DNA of 64,000 bases from G963665495 sp963677785 (GTDB lineage: Bacteria > Desulfobacterota > Desulfovibrionia > Desulfovibrionales > Desulfovibrionaceae), in contig CAXXDH010000003.1 in assembly GCA_963677785.2 (NCBI GenBank), forward strand, positions 2,914,001-2,978,000, in the 5' to 3' direction. The notes under the pieces were generated by a model. It was not told the origin of the DNA. It worked only from the letters and a program-made list of their open reading frames with translations, and made no database searches. Shown here piece after piece: positions 17,359 to 26,482 of the stretch. Position 1 is the first letter of the stretch. The number at the start of each line of letters is the position of its first letter. Both the position numbers and the translations under genes were made by a program.

Positions 17359-17691
17359 ATGGAAGCAGTTGCTGATCAGCTTGTGGAAGAAGTGCAGATT
17401 CCCTTTGAAGCCCCCAGGTTTGTGGACCAGGACAGCGGTCAGGAACTGGTGGTGGATACCGACGCCCTGAACCCGGAAACCTTTGAACCGGGCGAAATAG
17501 TCCATGTGGTCAAACCAGGCAACAAGAAAACGCATTACCGCGTACTTGAAATCGAGGAAGCTGCGGACGGCGGCAAAGGCACGGCCTACGTCAAAGAGGC
17601 GCCGCCCATTTACGGCAAGGCGCTGCTGCTGCTGTTCCTCCTGGCTCTGGCCTGGTTCGGCCTGGACAGACTTTTCGAGTTTCTTTTTTGA
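17359..17691 (+). CDS. Small acidic protein with C-terminal membrane anchor
   Basis: 110 aa from the ATG with the strong GGAGAGG site. A longer 136-aa form could start at 17281, overlapping the upstream stop as ATGA, but adds only a low-complexity Asn/Asp/Arg-rich stretch. The soluble part is acidic (VEEVQIPFEAPRFVDQDSGQ) with short beta-like segments. The end is a single hydrophobic helix (ALLLLFLLALAWFGLDRLF), suggesting a tail-anchored inner-membrane protein. Probably the last gene of the 14134-17691 operon. Family not recognised. Confidence 0.75.
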   Translation: MEAVADQLVEEVQIPFEAPRFVDQDSGQELVVDTDALNPETFEPGEIVHVVKPGNKKTHYRVLEIEEAADGGKGTAYVKEAPPIYGKALLLLFLLALAWFGLDRLFEFLF

Positions 17692-17727
17692 GACCTCCTT
17701 TCTTTGTACCACATACCCCTTGACTCG

Positions 17728-17779
17728 CCGCAACTTGCCAGGCCCGTGTTTCGTGGCAGGGCCTGGCAGAGCGGCAAGT
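17728..17779. other. Long stem-loop between convergent genes
   Basis: Nested arms AACTTGCC...GGCAAGTT and AGGCCC...GGGCCT enclose a loop of about 13 bases. No T run follows, so this is not a classical terminator. It lies in the 169-base gap between the tail-anchored protein gene and the Nudix gene. Confidence 0.4.
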
Positions 17780-17860
17780 TCTATGGATTGCCGCCCGTGT
17801 TCATCGGGAAAAAAGAGATCGTCGCGGGGCTCCCCGCCCCACATTCCGTCAGGTACTTAT

Positions 17861-18361
17861 TCACCGTTTTTTCTGTCCTTCCAGGAACATCTCCAGTGCT
17901 TCACGGTGTAAGGGAAAAGCCATGTCTGCGGGCGGTGCCGGCAGCAGGGCTCTTTCGAGGGCTTCTGCGCAGGGCTCGAACCGGGGAAGATCGGCTGTCT
18001 TCAGGGGGGCGGCGATGCCGAAGACCAGCAAAGCGCCGTCCGGCGTGCTGCGTACGCAGTGGTCCTGTATGGTCTCCGGGGCTATGGTTATGCCTGTTTC
18101 CTCCCATACTTCCCGCGCACCGGCCTGTTGCCAGGTTTCGTCCAGATGAATGTAGCCGCCCGGCAGCGCCCATTTTCCTCGTTCGGGAGCAATGCCGCGG
18201 CGTATGAGCACGACGCCGTTGTCCGTGGGAATCACGATCACCGCCACCGGAAGCGGATTCACGTAGCTGATATTGCCGCAATTGGAGCAGGTCCTCGGCC
18301 ACGGTTGCTGGAATCCAAACCCGGCGCCACAGTAAGAGCAATGAGAATTTTTGATTTTCAT
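17861..18361 (-). CDS. Nudix hydrolase with N-terminal zinc ribbon
   Basis: 166 aa. The N-terminal CSYCG...CSNCG tetracysteine is a zinc ribbon like that of NADH pyrophosphatase (NudC)-related proteins. The Nudix box is complete (GGYIHLDE...REVWEETGI), with the metal-binding REVWEE core. The family hydrolyses nucleoside diphosphates linked to another moiety; this single-ribbon short form is often annotated only as a Nudix protein. Substrate unknown. It stands alone, transcribed toward the stress operon. Confidence 0.88.
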   Translation of the reverse strand: MKIKNSHCSYCGAGFGFQQPWPRTCSNCGNISYVNPLPVAVIVIPTDNGVVLIRRGIAPERGKWALPGGYIHLDETWQQAGAREVWEETGITIAPETIQDHCVRSTPDGALLVFGIAAPLKTADLPRFEPCAEALERALLPAPPADMAFPLHREALEMFLEGQKKR

Positions 18362-18553
18362 TCTATCAGCTTAGCACGACTCACCCATGAGTTCCATAAT
18401 GAATGCGGGTGCCTGCTCAACAATGGGTAGAGGAGAGCAGCTTCCTGACGGCATTATTCGGCCGTATTCAAGCATCGCGATGCCACGCACGCATAGTTTT
18501 TGTGATTGATTTTTCAGGTTGCTTTTCTCGGTGTACAGCCATTAGTAACTCCT

Positions 18554-20204
18554 TTAACAATTGTGCTCGGGGGAAGCCAAGGGCGCATGCAGATGTTTAC
18601 GGCCCCTGACACGGGCCAGCAGCGCTTTCACATCTTCCAGCACCAGGTACAACGCGGGAACCAGGATCAGTGTTACGCCCGTGGTAAAGAGGATGCCCAC
18701 GCCGAGGGAAATAGCCATGGGGATGAAAAACTGGGCCTGGCGGGACGTTTTCATGATCATGGGTGCCAGGCCGCCGAAGGTCGTCAGGGTCGTCAGCATG
18801 ATGAGCCTGAAGCGCGAGGTGCCAGCCTGCAATACGGCATCATAGGCATTGATGCCTTTGGCGCGCAGTTGGTTGGTGTAGTCGATAAAGACCAGCGAGT
18901 CGTTCACAACCACTCCGGCCAGGGCCACGATGCCCAGCAAACTTTGCAGGCTGATGCTGTAGCCCAGGAGCGCGTTCCCGATGCTTGCTCCGGCCGCGCC
19001 CTATGGGGATACTGCACATGACGATGGCGGGCTGGGAGTAGCTTTTGAACGGAATGGCAAGAAGCGCGAAGATGACCAGCATAGCCAGAATCAAACCGGA
19101 AAACAGGATGGAAGTGCCTTCGGCCATGTCTCCCTGTTTGCCTTCTATGGAATAACTCAAGCCGGGGTATTTGGCCTGCAACTGCGGCATGGTGTCCCGC
19201 AGCACATCCGAAAGCACCTGGCTGGTTTCGTTGTCGGGTGTTACGTCCGCGGTGACGACCAGCGAGCGCTGTCCGTTGACATGGTTGATGACAGTATATG
19301 CGCGCCCACTGGTGATGTTCACCACGTCGCGCAACGGCACTTCAACATTGCCGGGCGTACGTACGATAAATTCTTCCAGGTCGAACTCGGAGATGCGTTC
19401 GCTTTCCGGTCGGCGCACCACCACTTTGATTTCATTGCGCCCGCGCTGCTGCCGGAACACTTCCACGCCCTCGTACACGGTCCGGATCTGGTTGGCGATT
19501 TCATTCGCGTAATCCCAGGCTTTCGCCCCGCCGGGTCATGGTCACGTCGCTGTTGCCAATGCCGGGGCCGCCCTTGTCCGAGAGAAACAACACTGTTTCC
19601 AGGCCGGGGATGGTGCCGGTTTTCTGCCGCCATTTCTGAACGAATTCTTCCGTACTGATAGGGCGCGTTTCCGCGTTCGTGAGGTAGACCTGGATGGTCA
19701 TCACATGGTGCCGGAAATATTCCGCCCGGCTCCGCCGATTTTCGCGTACACACCCTGGCTGAGCTTGTCGCCGCCATTTTCGGCAATGACCTCGTCGGCC
19801 GCGGCCAGCAGTTTATCCCGTACGGCCTTGGTATTGGCCACGGGCGAACCATAGGGCAACTCCGCGGTGGCATAGGCGAAGTCGGACTGAACCCGGGGCG
19901 ACAGGGTAAAGCCCAGCCGTCCGCTGGCCACATATGCGCCGCACAGGATCAGGACGGCGAGCCCAACCGCGATGGTCACGTAGCGCCAGGCAGAACATCT
20001 GTCCAGAAACGGGCGGTAGATGCGGTGGATAAAGAAGAACAAGCCGTTGCCTACGCGCTTCTGTCCGCGCATGATCAGGCCCATGAGTCCCTTGTCGGCG
20101 CTTTGTTTCATGTGGGCCAGGTGTGCGGGCAGGATAAACAGGCTTTCGATAAGCGAAATGGAAAAAACGCTGATGACCACGATGGGCATGACGAACCAGA
20201 CTTT
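18554..20204 (-). pseudogene. RND efflux transporter, 5'-truncated and frameshifted
   Basis: Remnant of an AcrB-type inner-membrane pump. The 3' part survives in four pieces read in shifting frames. About 20204-19701 holds TM segments VWFVMPIVVISVFSISLIESLF. About 19704-19501 begins MTIQVYLTNAETRP. About 19500-19000 includes GRNEIKVVVRRPESERI and GLSYSIEGKQGDMAEG. About 19000-18554 holds GIVALAGVVVNDSLVFIDY and the last helices. At least three single-base frameshifts occur, near 19702, 19530 and 19005. The N-terminal half is missing, and the remnant abuts a truncated response regulator on the opposite strand at about 20205. No membrane-fusion or outer-membrane partner is nearby. Confidence 0.85.
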
Positions 20205-20463
20205 GCTGGTGGGCGTGGACGAGATCGAACTTTCCTCCACGGAATTCCGGCTGCTCAAGGTGTTCATGGAAAATCCGGACAAGGCGCTTACCCGGGACGA
20301 GCTCATGACTCTGGTCTGGGACAAGGATTTCTCCGCCTTTGACCGCAGCATCGACGTCCACGTGCATAAGCTCCGTTCCTTGCTCAACCTCAACCCCTAC
20401 CAGGAACACAAGACGCGCATCAAAACCGTCTGGGGGACGGGCTACCTGTTTGTGGGGTCGTGA
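20205..20463 (+). pseudogene. OmpR/CpxR-family response regulator, only the DNA-binding domain left
   Basis: About 85 residues of a winged-helix Trans_Reg_C domain: IELSSTEFRLLKVF, then the recognition region DRSIDVHVHKLRSLL and the ending KTVWGTGYLF. The receiver domain is gone; upstream the sequence switches directly into the inverted RND pump remnant. It is followed immediately by the frameshifted kinase gene (stop/start overlap near 20460), the usual regulator-kinase order. An ATG upstream could still allow expression of the isolated DNA-binding domain. Confidence 0.8.
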
Positions 20464-21840
20464 TGAAGATCAGCAAGCTTTATCTCAAGATTCTTCTGGT
20501 CTTTGTGCCCGTGCTGGTGGTGGCGGACGTCATTGCTTTTCTGATCATCATTTCGGATGAAATGCCGTCGCACCGCATGCGCAGATTCACGGACAAGATG
20601 GACATGGCGCGCACTCATCGAGCAGGAAATCCCGGATGCGCGGCAGGGGCCCACCGTGTTCGCAAAGAACATCACTCCGCTTATCCGGGGCCTGGCCAAA
20701 GGCAATAGCGCGGAGATCTGGGTCACCGATCTGAAGGATCGTATTCTGGCCAAAAGTTTCTACAAATTCCCGCCGGATCTGGAAGGTGAGCAAAATGAAG
20801 TGTATCTGAATGAATCCAGCGGCATCCGGCTGTACACCATCAGCAATGGAAATGCCCATTTGCTTTATATTACGGCTGAAATGCGCAAACAAGGCGGTAA
20901 GCCCCTGCTGTTGCACATGTATTTGTCCCTGCATCCTCACCGGGAAGAAGAGTGGCTGCTGCACGGGCTGCTGCTGATGACGCTGCTCAGTGCGCTTTTT
21001 CTGATTCCGGTCTCCCGGACCATCACCCGCCCGCTGCACCAGCTGAGTGAAGCCGCGGATCGTTTGTCCGAGGGAGACTTTTCCCGGCGGGCTCCCGCAA
21101 AAGGCAAGGACGAAGTCGCCATGCTGGCGCGCAAATTCAATTCCATGGCCGCCAGCCTGGAACAAATGATCCTCTCCGGCCGCGAACTCACCGACAACCT
21201 TTCGCACGAATTGCGCAGTCCGCTGGCGCGGATGCGTATTGCGCTGCAGATGGCCATGGAGAAAGGCGAACAGGGCCAGGACAACAGCAAATATCTGGAC
21301 AAAATTCAGTGCACCATCGAGAGCATGGACGTGCTCATCGGCCATATTCTGGAGCTTTCCAAGCTGAATCTGCGCGAACCGCCCCCGCGTACGGACACTG
21401 TGAACATCAATGCCTTGCTGCTTTCCCTGCTGGACACCTACAGCCCCGTGGTGGAGCAGAAGCGGCTGCGGGTAACCAAAGAATTCAGTGACTCTCCCAG
21501 GCTGCACTGCCACGCGCCCTACGTGAGCATCATACTGGAGAACGTGCTCGGCAACGCCATGAAATACACCGCCGGGTGCGGCGCCATTGCCCTGAAACTC
21601 TGGGCGGACGAGGAGCTGCACATTGAAGTCCGCAACGAGCATCCGCCCCTTTCCGAAAAGGACCTCTGCGACATGTTCATTCCCTTCCACCGCCTAGACA
21701 AGGGCAAGGAAGCCGGAACCGGCCTGGGGCTGGCCACAGCCTCGAAAAACGCGGCTCTGCATGACGGGAACATCAATGCCGCGTACGATTCCGGCCGCGT
21801 CTGCCTGCAGATCGACCTGCCGTTGACGGTCGCGGGGTGA
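20463..21840 (+). pseudogene. CpxA-like sensor kinase with an early frameshift
   Basis: The opening piece MKISKLYLKILLVFVPVLVV (signal anchor/TM1) is in one frame. After about residue 47 (near 20607) a one-base deletion moves the rest into the +1 frame, from ALIEQEIPDARQGP onward. That part keeps a periplasmic domain, TM2 (LLLMTLLSALFLIPVSRTI), HAMP, HisKA (NLSHELRSPLARMRI) and HATPase (GTGLGLAT). Apart from the shift it looks intact, so the loss is recent or could be a sequencing error; resequencing would settle it. It belongs to the same decaying locus as the truncated regulator and pump. Confidence 0.8.
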
Positions 21841-21966
21841 GGGGGCACTGGAAGGGCAAAAACGCCTTCTGATTCCAGCCGTCCCGCGTGTGCCTTCTGC
21901 ATCCGTCATCAAAGCGTCACAGGCCACACGTATAGTATTGACAGATTTGATTCAACGCATTGGGAT

Positions 21967-22013
21967 GGACCGCTCCTCGCGTGGCTGCGTGAAGGGCGGT
22001 CCTCACGTTTTTT
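21967..22013 (+). terminator. Probable terminator after the CpxA-like remnant
   Basis: GGACCGC and GCGGTCC arms enclose a 22-base internal segment with further pairing (CGCGTGG/TGCGTG), followed by TCACG and TTTTTT. Confidence 0.45.
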
Positions 22014-22101
22014 GTTGGGGAACAGCCGGTTGCGTACAAGGTGCGCGCGAAGGGCTGTGCTTCTTGTTTTTGTTTCTCTATTTCCGAAAAAAAGCCTGCG
22101 C

Positions 22102-23115
22102 TTATTTCTCCAGGTACGCGTTGATGCGGTCCCGGACGTTCTGCTCCAGATTGCGAAACCAGAAGGCGTAATCGAACTTGTGCAGGACACCCGCGGGAAA
22201 GTGGCCGATTTTCAGTTTGTCGGGCGGGCTGGTGACCAGGGCGGAGGTGTTCGTGTCGATTTGCGCGCCCGTATACTGAGGGACTTCGCGCAAGATTGTG
22301 CCCTTGAAGTCATCGAAAAAGACCGCCCCGAGGTTCAGGCTTTTGGCCGCGGGGGTGGCGTCCGTGGTCCAGTTGAGGGGGTTGATGCAGATCGCGCCGG
22401 GACGCAGCACAGGCGAACCGGTCGCGCCCGGGGCCTGGGTATTCCAGGAAATGACCACGCCCGTATCGTCCGCTTTTTGCGCGGGCTTTATCCAGGGGTA
22501 GTTCTTCAGATCCTTATCCGTGATCGAGAAGCCGATGACGTAGGCCGCCACCAGCTGTTTTTGCAGCTGCGGGTCGTGAAAGCGACTTCTGATCAGGTCG
22601 AGCATGACCACGGAGCCCTGGCTGTGCGAAGCCAAGATAAAGGGCCGCCCCTGATTGAGAAAGGCCAGGTAATAATCAAAGGCCCTGTGGACATCGTCCG
22701 CACCGATACGGAAGTAGCGGTTGAGGGTCATTTTTTCGTTGGGGTTCAGGCAGACGAAAGAGGCCTGGCGGTAATAGGGCGCGTACAGGTTCGCGGAACC
22801 GGAAAAGACTCCGGCCTGGGCCTTGAGCAGCCCCCTGGCGTCGGAACGCAGTTGCTCGTTGAATATGTCCATGTTTTTCGGCTTACTGCCCGCGTAGATG
22901 GTGGGGTAGACGTAGAATACGTCCACGGGCTTGTCCGGATTTCCGGGCCTGGAAGCCCAGCTTTCGTCCAGCGTATAATCCGGACAGGCAGGAATTTCGC
23001 AGGCATCGGTGACGTTGGCGACGTCGGCGACGTCGGTGAGATCATCGCAGAAGGCGGTTGCCGGGGAATAGAAACACAGGAATGCAAGGCAAAGAACAGA
23101 GCATATGATGAGCAT
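22102..23115 (-). CDS. Secreted DUF3089 alpha/beta-hydrolase-like protein
   Basis: 337 aa. The N-terminal signal peptide is MLIICSVLCLAFLCFYSPATAF. The mature part has the DUF3089 hallmarks: DVFYVYPTIY near the start, a tyrosine-rich YAPYYRQASF, and the nucleophile elbow ASHSQGSVV typical of lipase-like hydrolases. The substrate is unknown for the family. The start at 23115 is set by GGAGG seven bases upstream and the signal peptide; the frame is open much further upstream. Just after the signal peptide a 9-base unit (GACGTCGGC-like) repeats about three times, encoding alternating D-V pairs. Confidence 0.85.
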   Translation of the reverse strand: MLIICSVLCLAFLCFYSPATAFCDDLTDVADVANVTDACEIPACPDYTLDESWASRPGNPDKPVDVFYVYPTIYAGSKPKNMDIFNEQLRSDARGLLKAQAGVFSGSANLYAPYYRQASFVCLNPNEKMTLNRYFRIGADDVHRAFDYYLAFLNQGRPFILASHSQGSVVMLDLIRSRFHDPQLQKQLVAAYVIGFSITDKDLKNYPWIKPAQKADDTGVVISWNTQAPGATGSPVLRPGAICINPLNWTTDATPAAKSLNLGAVFFDDFKGTILREVPQYTGAQIDTNTSALVTSPPDKLKIGHFPAGVLHKFDYAFWFRNLEQNVRDRINAYLEK

Positions 23116-23311
23116 GAGGGCCTCCAGAAGTTTCTGGTTGTATACCAACCTGCGTACTGGGGGTAAAGGAACGCTCCTGCGGCTTTTTCCCTGGGGGGAT
23201 ACGGCCTGGTCGGATACAGATCGCAGCATAGCTGCTGGAGTCATTTTCGTGTATTGCGTAGATGGAAGAGGTGAACGAGAGCCGGTTCTGTCAACGCGGC
23301 ATGAGGCACCA

Positions 23312-23344
23312 GCCGGCCCTTGGCTGATGCGCGCAAGGGCCGGC
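23312..23344 (-). terminator. Strong hairpin after the protease-nuclease gene
   Basis: Perfect 11-bp arms GCCGGCCCTTG/CAAGGGCCGGC with an 11-base loop, 19 bases past the stop codon. The T run is poor on either strand, so it may be Rho-assisted or protect the RNA end. Confidence 0.45.
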
Positions 23345-23362
23345 CGGATTTTCAGAAAGCAG

Positions 23363-25168
23363 TTATAAGCGAATATCGGCAGCTTCGAGAATCGGCCGCC
23401 CCATGATGCCTTCCAGCAGGTACAAGGGGTCATGATCCTGAAGATCGCCGAAATCCAAACCAGTCAGTTTTTCGATTCGCGCCACTTGAACTTGGTAGGT
23501 CTGATAGCTTCCAAAGGCGAACTCGAGATCCGATATGAGATTCTTTTGGGTTTGCAAGTACGCCGTGGCGGACAAGCGGTTGTCGACAACGGTAGCCACC
23601 ACTTTCCAGAACTCGGCGGGGATTTGGAATTCACTCCGATACAACATATCGTCATCGCGGAAAATCGGTCCGGTAAAAACAGAGACCTTCATGTCGTATT
23701 TTGCAGCATTCTGCAGGATGTAGTTTTCCAAATCCAGCCAGGTTTTTTGATTGAGCCCCTTATGCTGCGGGGCGCAATTGGTGAAATGAAAGGTGTCCCT
23801 GTTGGCCTCCTGTGCTTCCGTCCCCCATACCGGGGCAAGGCGTCTTACCAAATGGCCCCGGTCGATGGGATTATGTTTATACAAATCGGGACCGGATTGG
23901 TATTTTTGATCCAAGCGTTTATCGAAATACCAATGATCGTTCTGCCTGCGTACCGATACGCGTTTGCTGCCATCAATGTTTACGGCAGTATAAAACGCCA
24001 GGCGGCGTGGCGCATTCATTTTGATACTAAAATGGGTATAGTGGAGCAGCTCGGAACCGTCCTTCAACTTGGCAACATCATCTTGTAGATCCTGCCGCAG
24101 GGTTGGTAACGGAACTGTTATTCCCAAAAAATGTTCATTATATCCATTGTCTTCTTTGTACCATTCCAGTGAACTTTCCCCGACGACCATTTCCTGGCTT
24201 GATGTGTCCAAACTCACCGCAGGGCTGCTTTCATATAATATTTCGTCAAGCAGTTGCTTTTGGTCGACACTCAAATTTTTGCGTTTGTCTTGCAGGAATG
24301 ACATGATACTGCTGATACGGATGCCTTCGTTGGCAATGAATTTATCTGGTGCATTTGGGTCCCGGACTCCGGAGTGATGCAGAGCGACCACCTCCCAGGC
24401 ATCGTTACATACTGCAGACCCTGATGAGCCTTTTTGTGTGTCCGTGAGATAATGTATGAACTGGTCAAAGACGTCTATTACTTCATTTTCCCGGATTGCA
24501 ACTGCCTTGAAACCACCGCCAGGATGCTGGATGATGGAGACATATTCTCCTTTGAGGGCTTTACCCGATTCGGAGATTAACTTCAGGTATCCGAATTCGG
24601 AGAGGGTTGCGCCATCCTGGCCGTGCGGGTCAAGGGCGACCAGAGTAAAGTCCAACTCCGCATCCGTAATGAAAAATCGTTTGGGATTTAAGTTGAACCG
24701 TTTGGACTGGAGCGGGTAGCGATTGACATCCTTTTGATAATTGAACTCCGCCTGCGCGTAGAGCGCCCATGAGGGGGATTCCAGGACGTGGTTGTTGGTC
24801 AGCAACAAATTGGGTGAAACCAGGAAACCCGTGCCATGTCCCAAGACTCTTCCAACACGGTCGCACAATTCTATGCGGCATACGGAGCGTGCCACATTGA
24901 TGCCCTGTTCCAGGTAGGCGATTGGGAACAAATCATTGTTGTGAATAATACGTTCGAGAGCCAGCCCGTCGTCTTCCGGGATGGAGGCCAGACGTCTTCG
25001 GACTCTGCTTTCTTCGTCGACTTCCGTAAGCGGAGATGACTCCAGCGCCTTAAACGTCTGCTTGCGTGATTCAGTGCGTTCCTGAAAACGTTTTTGTGCC
25101 TGTTGTTCGATTTCCAGGGAAGCCTTTTTCAGTTGATCCGGATGCATTTCATACGGCTGAATTGTCAT
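23363..25168 (-). CDS. Trypsin-like serine protease fused to a DNA/RNA non-specific endonuclease
   Basis: 601 aa without a signal peptide. A charged helical N terminus (about 1-95) is followed by an S1/V8-like peptidase domain (about 105-310). The triad is visible: His in LLTNNHV, Asp in DAELDFTLV, Ser in KGSSGSAV. A linker then leads to a NUC-type (EndoG/NucA-like) endonuclease at about 360-590, with DRGHLVRR carrying the catalytic His and FHFTNCAPQHKGLNQKTW the metal-binding Asn. Both active sites look intact. The start at 25168 follows GGAGGACTCA. It stands alone, with a long AT-rich leader. Protease-nuclease fusions fit a self-activating toxic effector, for example in phage defence, but that is inference. 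Confidence 0.88.
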   Translation of the reverse strand: MTIQPYEMHPDQLKKASLEIEQQAQKRFQERTESRKQTFKALESSPLTEVDEESRVRRRLASIPEDDGLALERIIHNNDLFPIAYLEQGINVARSVCRIELCDRVGRVLGHGTGFLVSPNLLLTNNHVLESPSWALYAQAEFNYQKDVNRYPLQSKRFNLNPKRFFITDAELDFTLVALDPHGQDGATLSEFGYLKLISESGKALKGEYVSIIQHPGGGFKAVAIRENEVIDVFDQFIHYLTDTQKGSSGSAVCNDAWEVVALHHSGVRDPNAPDKFIANEGIRISSIMSFLQDKRKNLSVDQKQLLDEILYESSPAVSLDTSSQEMVVGESSLEWYKEDNGYNEHFLGITVPLPTLRQDLQDDVAKLKDGSELLHYTHFSIKMNAPRRLAFYTAVNIDGSKRVSVRRQNDHWYFDKRLDQKYQSGPDLYKHNPIDRGHLVRRLAPVWGTEAQEANRDTFHFTNCAPQHKGLNQKTWLDLENYILQNAAKYDMKVSVFTGPIFRDDDMLYRSEFQIPAEFWKVVATVVDNRLSATAYLQTQKNLISDLEFAFGSYQTYQVQVARIEKLTGLDFGDLQDHDPLYLLEGIMGRPILEAADIRL

Positions 25169-25873
25169 TGAGTCCTCCATAATTGAACAGTATATTTTAA
25201 TGACAACTGCTCATGCAGTATTAGATCCTTTAAGACTGTCGATAAATAGATGAATTCCAAGTAATAAGAAGTTATGTTGTATAGTTTTGCAATGCGTTAT
25301 AAATCTATTTTTTTCTGGTTCCAAAAAGAGTTTTCGATATTATTTATGTATATTAATACATTTATAGACGTATGTAATAAATTAATATAATCATATCACT
25401 GGATTTTTACGGTTAAATTGTTAAAATTGCAGTAAAATTGAGCGTGTAATTCTTTTAATGCATACTGATCACATATCATTTTTTAAATAATTTTTGCAAT
25501 ATGTTTTTCAATTTATAGCAGAGTAAAATACCATAAGCAGGTGGAATGCGTATATGAGGAATGTAGCGGGGAAAAAGTATCTGAAGTCTAACTTGTTTAT
25601 GCCTCTATAAAAAAGGAGGAACACCGGCATTCGAAGAGTTTTTTTGTCATGAGGCGGCAGTGGCCGGAAAATTGGCGCTTGTAAAAAAAAGAGCTGCCAC
25701 GATTCGACGTACGGGCCCCCAGGACGGCTTAGCTCTCGGTCCGGCGATAATTCTCGTGTTGGAGTTGCAATGCTGCGGGATCCATATTATTTCAATGCAA
25801 CTTTCAGGACCGTTGACCGGTAGAACACAAGACGGTATTTTTTCACTCACAGCTTGCATGTGGAGTATAATGG
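25169..25873. other. AT-rich intergenic region, no supported gene
   Basis: About 700 bases, very AT-rich from 25190 to 25530. Short frames near 25554 (18 codons) and 25660-25881 lack good ribosome sites or conservation. A strong AAAAAGGAGG at 25609-25618 has no start codon at suitable distance. A weak stem AGAGCTGCC...GGCTTAGCTCT spans about 25689-25735. It probably contains the promoter of the protease-nuclease gene, which I cannot place. Confidence 0.5.
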
Positions 25874-26443
25874 ATGGATAAGGATATTCAGCAGATCTTG
25901 CAGACGACGTCCAAAGCCTTGCGCCAGCGCGCCAGGTTTTTTCAGGATAGAAATCCCCAGGAACTGAATCAGGAAGATTTTTCCACTATCTCAAAATATC
26001 TCGAAGGGATGGCGGACAATCTGGATTCCTTTTACCAGGGGCGCAAGCGAAGGAAGTTTCTTGTCGGACTACTTGCCTTTTTGTTGTATCTCGGTGTCTT
26101 CGTCGTATGCTTCGGCATGCTGTATTATCATTACAATCCCTTTGAAGACCGGTACTACGTAAAGCTTGCCAAGGAAATTCTTTCCGAAGACGCCAATGTC
26201 ACACTGTACGTGCAGGCTCTGAAACTGGGCGTCTCTCTGTTGGGGACACTGCTGCTGTTTCTGGTGGCTGTGTTTGTTGCCATAATCATCAACGGTATTT
26301 TGAGCATGATCCATTCCCGTCTGGGGAACGCCCTTGTGGAGGCAGTTCTCGCCGGGGCGCTTGTTGGGGGCATGTTTTACGTATATATTGAGCGGGTTTA
26401 TAATACCGGATTGTTGATTAAGTTGTTTGTAGAGAGCTCATGA
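25874..26443 (+). CDS. Membrane protein of unknown function, three or four helices
   Basis: 189 aa. Residues 1-60 are polar and helical (LQTTSKALRQRARFFQDRNP). Hydrophobic helices lie at about 62-84 (FLVGLLAFLLYLGVFVVCFGM), 117-143 (LLGTLLLFLVAVFVAIIINGI) and 152-172 (ALVEAVLAGALVGGMFYVYI). A short soluble loop separates the first two. The ATG at 25874 overlaps a nearby ATG at 25870 that is followed at once by a stop. First of three co-directional genes (membrane protein, 3D-domain protein, PHP protein). Not recognised. Confidence 0.7.
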   Translation: MDKDIQQILQTTSKALRQRARFFQDRNPQELNQEDFSTISKYLEGMADNLDSFYQGRKRRKFLVGLLAFLLYLGVFVVCFGMLYYHYNPFEDRYYVKLAKEILSEDANVTLYVQALKLGVSLLGTLLLFLVAVFVAIIINGILSMIHSRLGNALVEAVLAGALVGGMFYVYIERVYNTGLLIKLFVESS

Positions 26444-26482
26444 GCCTATTTGAACATCCACGATTCCTGTTGGCGGTAAGAA

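Noticed and set aside
23010..23036. Short 9-base repeats as a possible repeat array or CRISPR
   Set aside because: Only about three adjacent units, inside the DUF3089 coding region, without spacers.
25660..25881. 73-codon plus-strand frame before the membrane protein gene
   Set aside because: Poor ribosome site and overlap with the next start; no conserved-looking sequence.
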